Assembly (NCBI GenBank): GCA_905370385.1
Contig: CAJPKN010000095.1
Coordinates: 1 to 5,892, forward strand
Length of the DNA: 5,892 nucleotides
DNA from: Stomatobaculum longum
Lineage (GTDB): Bacteria > Bacillota > Clostridia > Lachnospirales > Lachnospiraceae
Reading direction: 5' to 3'
Made by a program: the position numbers and the translations under genes. Below, piece after piece: positions 1 through 4,474 of this stretch; within the stretch, counting starts at the first letter, position 1; every line of letters starts with the position of its first letter. The notes beneath the pieces were generated by a model. The model was given only the letters and a program-made list of their open reading frames with translations. It searched no databases and was not told where the DNA came from.

Positions 1-707
1 AGGACAGGGCGTATGGCCTTGCTTCCCTGCTTCAGCGCAAGCCCCGCGCCGAGGTAGGCACCTATCATATTGCAGACCGCAGCGCTCAGGCCGAGCGGGA
101 TTAAGACAGTGCCGTGCATCAGAAAGACAATGAGCGAGCTCAGATTGGTCGCCAAGTTAATGGCCTTTGCCTGCCCGTTCGCGCTTTTTAAACCGAGGCG
201 CGACCAGACGTTTAAGAGCACAATCAAAAAGGTGCCTGTGCCCGGCCCGTAGAGTCCGTCGTAAATGCCGACCAGGAAGGCCGAGGCCGCCGCGGTCACA
301 TAGGTACGCCCCGTGATTTGTTCTTCCTCCGGGCTTCGGTCGCGAAGCAGATTCTTGTTCAGAACCAGAAAGGCGACAAAGGGCAGGATGCAAAGGAGGA
401 TAATCAAAGTCATCCGCTCCGGCATGCGGAGCGAGAGCCGCGCACCGATCGAAGCGCCCACAAAGGCCGCCGCGACCGCGGGAAGCGCAAGGCGCTTTTC
501 AATCATGCCCTGCTTCGCAAAGCGTCCGGTCGCGAGCGTGGTCCCGAAGACCGCCGAAAACTTATTGGTGCCGATGGCCGTGTGCACCGGTATTCCCGCA
601 AAGAGGTAGGCGGGCAGGGAAATCAGACCGCCCCCGCCGCCGATGGCGTCTACAAAGCCCGCCAGAAAAACCAGCGGGCATACAATCAAAAAAGTTGTGA
701 TATTCAT
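1..707 (-). CDS. TauE/SafE-family membrane permease (sulfite/organosulfonate exporter family), C-terminus cut by window edge
   Basis: This is a polytopic inner-membrane protein; 235 residues are visible and the C-terminal end lies outside the window. The family usually has about 250 residues, so little is missing. The N-terminal half shows the family signature AGFVDAIGGGGGLISLPA (residues 16-33) followed by GIPVHTAIGTNKFSAVFGT (38-56). The second half repeats the theme with VGIYDGLYGPGTGTF (146-160) and AKAINLATNLSSLIVFL (180-196). Hydrophobic segments fall near 5-20, 73-90, 98-117, 137-165, 186-205 and 206-226, fitting the internally duplicated topology. TauE/SafE proteins are associated with export of sulfite, sulfoacetate or other small anions, but the real substrate cannot be read here. 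The ATG at 707 is 7 nt after the acetyltransferase stop and has only a weak GAG-like ribosome site, which suggests translational coupling in an operon. No sulfur-metabolism gene is nearby, so the substrate stays open. Confidence 0.9.
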   Translation of the reverse strand, partial: MNITTFLIVCPLVFLAGFVDAIGGGGGLISLPAYLFAGIPVHTAIGTNKFSAVFGTTLATGRFAKQGMIEKRLALPAVAAAFVGASIGARLSLRMPERMTLIILLCILPFVAFLVLNKNLLRDRSPEEEQITGRTYVTAAASAFLVGIYDGLYGPGTGTFLIVLLNVWSRLGLKSANGQAKAINLATNLSSLIVFLMHGTVLIPLGLSAAVCNMIGAYLGAGLALKQGSKAIRPV

Positions 708-714
708 TGTTTTC

Positions 715-1356
715 TCAGGCGATGTGAACGTTCACTTCCTCGCGATACATCTTCTCGGGGAAGAAGCGGCGATAAAAGCGATCCAAAATGTGCCGAATTT
801 CCGCGGCGGAGTGCGACGTAGCGCCGCCTGCCTCGAGGATGCGGTAGCTCATGCCGCAGACCTCCGCGCGCACGCGGGTCTCACGGACGCCGTTCCTTAG
901 ATAAAATGCGCGACGGCGAAGGCGCACGGCCTCCTCTTCATCATCCGCGGCGTGATCCGGATCTTCAATCTCACCGAGTATGGTCTCGGCATCGTCGATG
1001 TGTGCCTCCATCTCCCGCAAAAAGTCGGTCCCGATTCCGCTGCCGCGCTCCGATTCCTTGACGGCAAAGTAGTCGAGCAGATAGTGGTGTCCCTCCTCCG
1101 CCTTTTCCCGCGCAAAGAGCGCATAGGCGAGAAGGTCTTGATTCTTGCTGTTGTCGCGGATCGCGAGCGGCAGATAATGCCCCGTCTCGTAGAGTTCCCG
1201 CATCTTCGGGAAGGGCTTTAATTCTACCTCCGGAAAATCTTCCTGCATTCTCGTTTCAAAGAGCTTCCGCAGCGCGGGCAGGTTGAGTTTTTCCACTCGG
1301 ATCCGCTTGGTACAGTCTGTCTCCACCGTCTGTTTTCGTTTCAGTTCGTGTCGCAT
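715..1356 (-). CDS. GNAT-family N-acetyltransferase, substrate unknown
   Basis: This encodes a 213-residue cytoplasmic protein with a GCN5-related acetyltransferase fold, expected to move an acetyl group from acetyl-CoA to an amine. Motif A is clear: the beta-4 strand YLLDYFAVKESE (92-103) runs into the pyrophosphate-binding loop RGSGIG (104-109) and the helix TDFLREMEAHI. Motif B follows as AFYLRNGV (150-157), with the usual FY and NG residues. Between them lies an acidic stretch, EIEDPDHAADDEEEAVR (129-145), a pattern common in Firmicutes GNATs of unknown substrate. The start at 1356 is supported by AAGGAG at 1366-1371 with 9 nt spacing. The first 18 or so residues are basic and polar and lie outside the core fold. 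The gene sits 18 nt downstream of the 8-oxoguanine glycosylase gene and 7 nt upstream of the TauE-like permease, so it is the middle gene of an operon. The substrate could be a protein, an antibiotic or a small amine. Confidence 0.88.
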   Translation of the reverse strand: MRHELKRKQTVETDCTKRIRVEKLNLPALRKLFETRMQEDFPEVELKPFPKMRELYETGHYLPLAIRDNSKNQDLLAYALFAREKAEEGHHYLLDYFAVKESERGSGIGTDFLREMEAHIDDAETILGEIEDPDHAADDEEEAVRLRRRAFYLRNGVRETRVRAEVCGMSYRILEAGGATSHSAAEIRHILDRFYRRFFPEKMYREEVNVHIA

Positions 1357-1374
1357 GATTTGTTTCTCCTTTTC

Positions 1375-2238
1375 TTACTTTTCTTGTCCCCGCTCCTTAC
1401 GGGGTGTAAAGCGTTCCTTGTGAGTGAGCGCATAATAGAATAGGTATTGCTGTAAAATACCCGCGTGCTTCCGGGCGACCAAGGGGTCCACACCCTGATA
1501 GCCCTCGCTCACAATGCGCTGCATCCAGACGTCCGAGGGCACGCGCTCCGTTCTGCCGTAGCCAAAGAGCATCACGCAGTTCGCGACCTTCTTCCCGACG
1601 CCGTGTACGCCCTGTAGTTCCGCAAAGAGTTCCTCATCCGACCGATCGCGAAGGGCGTCGAGATCAAGCTTCCCGTCCGCCACGCGGCGTGCGGCATCCA
1701 GCACATAGGGCGCGCGGTAGCCGAGCCCCAAATCACGCAGGCTTTGCTCCGAGCTTCCGGCAAGCGCCTCCGGCTTCGGAAAGAGAAAGACCGTCTCTCC
1801 GGAAGGTGCCTTTGTCGCCTCACCGTAGGTCTCGGCCAGCATGCGAACCGCAGTCCGTATGGCCGGAATGGATTTTCGCTGCGAGAGCACAAAGGAAACC
1901 AGCATCTCAAAGGGCTCCTGCCGGAGCACCCGTATGCCGTCGCCGTGAACCGTCGCCTCGGCGAGCAAGGTATCTCCGCTCTCGAAGATATCGCGCTGTA
2001 TGGCGCTGTAGTCGCGCTCCAGGTCAAAGTAGGGGCGCCATACCTTATCCCAGGATTCCGCATCGCAGGAGACTTCCACGGCGCAGTCGCCGCGCTGTCT
2101 TAACTCCAGCACCTCGTTCCCCGAGATAAAGCGGAACACACCGTCCCCGATTTCACCGGGGCGAAAGCACTGTCCGCTGTCCGCTATCTTCCGTAAACTC
2201 AGCGCTTCCCTGAGCTCTATGGTACGAAACTCCCGCAC
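1375..2238 (-). CDS. ogg: OGG1-type 8-oxoguanine DNA glycosylase/AP lyase (HhH-GPD superfamily)
   Basis: This encodes a 287-residue base-excision-repair enzyme with an OGG N-terminal domain (about 1-105) and a HhH-GPD domain (about 110-275). Aligned by eye to human OGG1, it keeps SGQCFR (21-26, with the Gly42 equivalent G22), LGLGYRAPYV (170-179, with the Y203/R204 wedge equivalents Y174/R175), the hairpin and catalytic lysine in GVHGVGKKVANC (K217, equal to K249), C221 (C253), the catalytic aspartate in VPSDVW (D236, equal to D268), and Q263/F267 (Q315/F319 of the 8-oxoG pocket). The motif that reads the cytosine opposite the lesion differs; see findings. Translation starts at GTG 2238: AGGAGG lies at 2243-2248, 4 nt upstream, an in-frame TAG lies just above at 2254-2256, and the next Met is residue 112. 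It is first in the operon with the GNAT and TauE-like genes. Automated annotation may call it a DNA-3-methyladenine glycosylase (AlkA-like), but the OGG pocket residues favour Ogg. Confidence 0.88.
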   Translation of the reverse strand: MREFRTIELREALSLRKIADSGQCFRPGEIGDGVFRFISGNEVLELRQRGDCAVEVSCDAESWDKVWRPYFDLERDYSAIQRDIFESGDTLLAEATVHGDGIRVLRQEPFEMLVSFVLSQRKSIPAIRTAVRMLAETYGEATKAPSGETVFLFPKPEALAGSSEQSLRDLGLGYRAPYVLDAARRVADGKLDLDALRDRSDEELFAELQGVHGVGKKVANCVMLFGYGRTERVPSDVWMQRIVSEGYQGVDPLVARKHAGILQQYLFYYALTHKERFTPRKERGQEK

Positions 2239-2256
2239 AAGTCCTCCTTCGGTCTA

Positions 2257-2269
2257 CATAAGCGTTATG
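2257..2269. promoter_or_regulatory. Possible operator: CATAA-GCG-TTATG dyad at the predicted start of the ogg operon
   Basis: A 13-bp interrupted palindrome with perfect 5-bp arms (CATAA and TTATG) lies where transcription of the ogg operon should begin, just downstream of the -10 box. Its position suits a repressor site. It does not resemble the Gram-positive LexA box (CGAAC-N4-GTTCG). Short palindromes also arise by chance, so this is tentative. Confidence 0.25.
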
Positions 2270-2274
2270 CTACT

Positions 2275-2303
2275 ATCCTAACCTAAATTCAAAAAGCCGT
2301 CAA
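2275..2303 (-). promoter_or_regulatory. Sigma-A-like promoter for the ogg-GNAT-TauE operon
   Basis: On the minus strand TTGACG (2303-2298) is followed by a 17-nt spacer and TAGGAT (2280-2275). The -35 matches five of six consensus bases, the -10 four of six, and the spacing is ideal. The predicted start is near 2268, giving a leader of about 30 nt before the GTG at 2238. Inferred from sequence only. Confidence 0.6.
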
Positions 2304-2312
2304 ATCGGCAAG

Positions 2313-2335
2313 AAAAAGTCATCCCGAAAGGATGA
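2313..2335 (-). terminator. Second intrinsic terminator after the lipoprotein gene
   Basis: Read on the minus strand, a 6-bp stem TCATCC/GGATGA with a 5-nt loop is followed by CTTTTTCT. This is a short hairpin plus T-tract downstream of the main terminator and just upstream of the ogg promoter (-35 at 2298-2303). It probably acts as a backup that insulates the ogg operon. Confidence 0.5.
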
Positions 2336-2343
2336 GATCACTT

Positions 2344-2389
2344 AAAACGAAAGACCACACCAAAAAGCAAAGCCCTTGGTGTGGTCTTT
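2344..2389 (-). terminator. Strong intrinsic terminator of the lipoprotein gene
   Basis: A perfect 14-bp inverted repeat (AAAGACCACACCAA at 2350-2363 and its complement at 2376-2389) flanks a 12-nt loop. It begins 6 nt after the lipoprotein stop codon. Read on the minus strand the stem is followed by CGTTTTAAG. The plus-strand reading also ends in a T-rich run (CTTTTTCTT), so the hairpin could work both ways, but no plus-strand gene lies upstream to need it. Confidence 0.85.
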
Positions 2390-2395
2390 TTCTTG

Positions 2396-3724
2396 TCAGC
2401 GCAGAGCTATGCTCTCGTTTCCGGCGACCCCGTGAAGCGTATTCTCTTCCGCGAGCTCCGGACAAGAAATCTGCACATAGTCGTAGGCACTGCGCGGGAG
2501 TTCCCAGTAAAGGACGCTTCCGTCACCCCGCTGCACGGAAATCTGCTCTTGCTGCGGGTGCTCGCTATTCAGCTCCCACTCGAAGAAGGGCTGCGCGGAA
2601 TCTGCCGAAATCTTCTCCGCCCGCGCCTTCATGCCCGAGGCAATCAGGACCCCGCCGTCCACGCGGCAACTGCCGTTCCAGTCGAGCGCTGCGTCCTTGC
2701 CGTTGTCCGAGCCGTTCACAAAACTCATACCGCCGCTGAAAATCAAATCGCCGTTCGAGTCGATGCCGTCGCCGCCCGCGGTCACGTGGAGCTCTCCGCC
2801 CGAGATATGAACCCAAACTTCCGGATTCGCCTCCTTCTTCTTGGTCTCGGTCTGCGCCTTGTCGTAGTGCTCCCGCGCGTTCATGCCGTCATCGTCCGCG
2901 CTGATGTCAAAGCTACCGCCGCTCATCTCTATGGTCTTCCCCTCTATGCCCTCGCTCGTGTAGGCAAAGACATAGGAACCGCCCGAAAGGGTCACCGCGC
3001 CGTCCGAGCTGACACCCTTGCCCTTTTCGCCGCGCGCACTCGCGCGAACCACGCCGCCCTGCAAATCGACGCTCTCCTTGCCGCGGAAAATATCGTCCTC
3101 GGTCTCGATATCATAGGCGCCCTCCGTGACCAAAAGCTCCTCCTTCGCAACGAAGCCCTGATCCGCCGCCGTGATGACCGTGCTGCCGCTGCCGGCGAGA
3201 TATAAATTTCCCTTGGAATAAACGGCCGCTCGAATGTTATCCGGTTCGAGCGCCTCTCCCTTCTTATCGGTTCTGCCGTCGGTCACGATTTCGTTTGCCT
3301 TCTCACCCTCGAAAATCAGACCGAGTTCCCCGCGCTGCACCGCGCGAATCGCATTTTTTCCGCGAGTGTGAATCTTTACCCCGTTGAGATACAGCAGCAC
3401 GGAGACATTGGCCGCACGCACTTCGATCGGAATGTGACTCTCCCCCTCCAAGCGGTAGCTTCCGCCCTCGTGGATTACAAGCACGCCCTTCTCGACCGCC
3501 GCGCCGCGCCCTTCGATTTTTGCCCGCTCGCCTCGCAGCGTAATCTTCACCACAGCGGCCTCGTCCGCTGCGTTCGAAGCGGTTCCCAAGCTCGCATCCG
3601 AAGCGATTGCGGGCGCTGTCTCGTCCTTAGACTGCGGTTTCGTCGCACAAGCCGTAAGGAGAGCTGAGGAGAGCGCCGTGAGTAAGAAAAGCGGAAGGAA
3701 CCCGGTCTTGTTTCTCTGTTTCAT
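2396..3724 (-). CDS. Surface lipoprotein with Cthe_2159-like carbohydrate-binding beta-helix domain (DUF4353 type)
   Basis: This is a 442-residue exported lipoprotein. The N-terminus has a basic n-region (KQRNK), a hydrophobic core and a lipobox LTAC (23-26), predicting cleavage before C26 and lipid anchoring on the outer face of the membrane. A low-complexity Ala/Ser/Asp linker (about 27-56) follows. From about 60 to 370 there are repeating rungs rich in GG and Asp: GAYDIETEDDIF, LQGGVV, LSGGSYVF, MSGGSFDISADDDGMNA (267-283), ISGGELHVTAGGDGIDSNG (307-325), then DAALDWNGS (344-352) and VDGGVLIASG. This matches the right-handed beta-helix of Clostridium thermocellum Cthe_2159, a Ca2+-binding, polygalacturonate-binding protein; the ligand here is not known. 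The start is placed at ATG 3724, four codons inside the longest open frame, because GAGGTG precedes it while the upstream ATG at 3736 has no ribosome site. It is divergent from the two-component genes and ends at a strong terminator, so it is probably monocistronic. Confidence 0.88.
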   Translation of the reverse strand: MKQRNKTGFLPLFLLTALSSALLTACATKPQSKDETAPAIASDASLGTASNAADEAAVVKITLRGERAKIEGRGAAVEKGVLVIHEGGSYRLEGESHIPIEVRAANVSVLLYLNGVKIHTRGKNAIRAVQRGELGLIFEGEKANEIVTDGRTDKKGEALEPDNIRAAVYSKGNLYLAGSGSTVITAADQGFVAKEELLVTEGAYDIETEDDIFRGKESVDLQGGVVRASARGEKGKGVSSDGAVTLSGGSYVFAYTSEGIEGKTIEMSGGSFDISADDDGMNAREHYDKAQTETKKKEANPEVWVHISGGELHVTAGGDGIDSNGDLIFSGGMSFVNGSDNGKDAALDWNGSCRVDGGVLIASGMKARAEKISADSAQPFFEWELNSEHPQQEQISVQRGDGSVLYWELPRSAYDYVQISCPELAEENTLHGVAGNESIALR

Positions 3725-3752
3725 TTCACACCTCATTCGAGAAAACTATGAT
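3725..3752 (+). promoter_or_regulatory. Probable promoter of the two-component operon
   Basis: TTCACA (3725-3730), a 16-nt spacer and TATGAT (3747-3752) each match five of six sigma-A consensus bases. The predicted start is near 3759, giving a leader of about 35 nt before the response regulator ATG. The -35 box directly abuts the lipoprotein start codon and overlaps its ribosome site on the other strand. Confidence 0.55.
3729..3734 (-). promoter_or_regulatory. Ribosome binding site that fixes the lipoprotein start
   Basis: GAGGTG on the minus strand lies 4 nt (6 nt if only GAGG pairs) before the ATG at 3724. It overlaps the alternative ATG at 3736, which has only an A/T-rich sequence upstream. 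This favours the inner start. Confidence 0.6.
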
Positions 3753-3766
3753 ACCATTTAGAAAAC
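3740..3766. repeat. Direct repeat AGAAAAC x2, spaced 20 bp, in the divergent intergenic region
   Basis: AGAAAAC occurs at 3740-3746 and again at 3760-3766, 20 bp apart and so roughly on the same face of the helix. Both copies lie between the two divergent -10 boxes or at the predicted start sites. OmpR-family regulators bind direct repeats, though usually spaced about 10-11 bp, so this is only a candidate binding site. Confidence 0.3.
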
Positions 3767-3770
3767 ACAA

Positions 3771-3800
3771 ATTATAAGGAAGCGGAGGTTTCCATGACGA
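3771..3800 (-). promoter_or_regulatory. Possible promoter of the lipoprotein gene with a weak -35
   Basis: On the minus strand a perfect TATAAT lies at 3776-3771. The best -35 candidate is TCGTCA (3800-3795, four of six matches, 18-nt spacer), which overlaps the response regulator start codon. The predicted start is near 3764, about 40 nt before the ATG. A good -10 with a poor -35 is typical of activator-dependent promoters, but that is inference. Confidence 0.45.
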
Positions 3801-4474
3801 TATTACTGGTGGAAGATGAGGACCGCCTCGCAGCGGCACTCATTGAACTGTTTCACGCCGAAAAATACCTCGCGGATCACGCGGACAACGGCGAGGACGG
3901 ACTCTATGCCGCCCTGCAAAAAGACTACGATGTCATAGTCCTCGATGTGATGCTGCCCAAAATGGACGGCTTTGCCGTGGTTCACGCCCTTAGGCGCGCC
4001 GGGAAGAAGACTCCCGTTCTCATGCTGACCGCGCGGGATGAGATACGCGATAAAATCGAGGGTCTCGACCAAGGAGCGGATGACTATATGACCAAGCCCT
4101 TTGTCCCGGAAGAACTCCTTGCGCGGGTCCGCGCCCTCTCCCGCCGCCAAGGCGAGGTTCTCTTGGATGAGCTCCGCTTCGGCGACCTCTGCCTCTCGCT
4201 TGCGACGAACGAACTGAACGCCAAGGGGCAAAGCGTTCGCCTCGCCTATAAGGAGGCGGAACTCCTGAAACTCTTGATTGCGAATAAGGGCGTGATTCTA
4301 AGCAAGGAGACCATACTTCGGAAACTCTGGGGCGATGAGAGCGATGCGGTCGAAAACAATGTAGAGGCCTATGTCTCCTTCCTCCGGAAAAAGCTGGGCT
4401 TTTTGCAGTCTTCGGTGAGGATTCAGGCCATACGCCGCCAGGGCTATCTGCTGCTCGAAGAGGAAGCGCTATGA
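3794..4474 (+). CDS. OmpR/PhoB-family two-component response regulator
   Basis: This encodes a 226-residue cytoplasmic transcription regulator. The receiver domain (1-115) has the acidic pair E7/D8 in LLVEDED, the phosphoacceptor D51 in VLDVMLPKMDGF, the switch threonine T79 in MLTAR, and K101 in MTKPF. The C-terminal winged-helix DNA-binding domain (about 126-222) includes the LLKLLIANKGVILSKETIL helices (157-175), a recognition-helix region NNVEAYVSFLRKKL (188-201) and the wing IQAIRRQGYLL. All catalytic residues are intact and the length is normal for the family. GCGGAGG at 3782-3788, 5 nt before the ATG, is a strong ribosome site. The stop overlaps the kinase start as ATGA, so the pair is translationally coupled. 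Its likely targets are its own promoter and that of the divergent lipoprotein gene, inferred from layout only. Which named regulator it matches cannot be decided from the sequence alone. Confidence 0.95.
   Translation: MTILLVEDEDRLAAALIELFHAEKYLADHADNGEDGLYAALQKDYDVIVLDVMLPKMDGFAVVHALRRAGKKTPVLMLTARDEIRDKIEGLDQGADDYMTKPFVPEELLARVRALSRRQGEVLLDELRFGDLCLSLATNELNAKGQSVRLAYKEAELLKLLIANKGVILSKETILRKLWGDESDAVENNVEAYVSFLRKKLGFLQSSVRIQAIRRQGYLLLEEEAL

Noticed and set aside
318..821. Plus-strand open frame of 167 codons across the TauE and acetyltransferase genes
   Set aside because: Arg/Lys/Ala-rich low-complexity product with no domain; it is antisense to two real genes and crosses their boundary.
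2239..2395. Possible riboswitch or small RNA between the ogg and lipoprotein genes
   Set aside because: The structured elements are explained by two terminators and a promoter; no conserved riboswitch core was seen and the ogg leader is only about 30 nt.
2332..2739. Plus-strand open frame of 135 codons starting in the intergenic region
   Set aside because: It begins within the terminators, and its product is Arg/Pro/Ser-rich and antisense to the lipoprotein.
2640..3200. Repetitive Gly/Asp rungs in the lipoprotein as a DNA tandem repeat or CRISPR-like array
   Set aside because: The periodicity is at the protein level (beta-helix turns); the DNA copies are diverged and there are no identical repeats with spacers.
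2381..3205. Plus-strand open frame of 274 codons antisense to the lipoprotein gene
   Set aside because: It covers the coding frame of a well-supported lipoprotein, starts inside the terminator hairpin, lacks a ribosome site and a recognisable domain; long antisense frames are expected from this GC-rich codon use.
3725..3736. Upstream ATG at 3736 as the lipoprotein start (446 residues)
   Set aside because: No Shine-Dalgarno site precedes it, whereas GAGGTG precedes the ATG at 3724, and the inner start gives a standard signal peptide.
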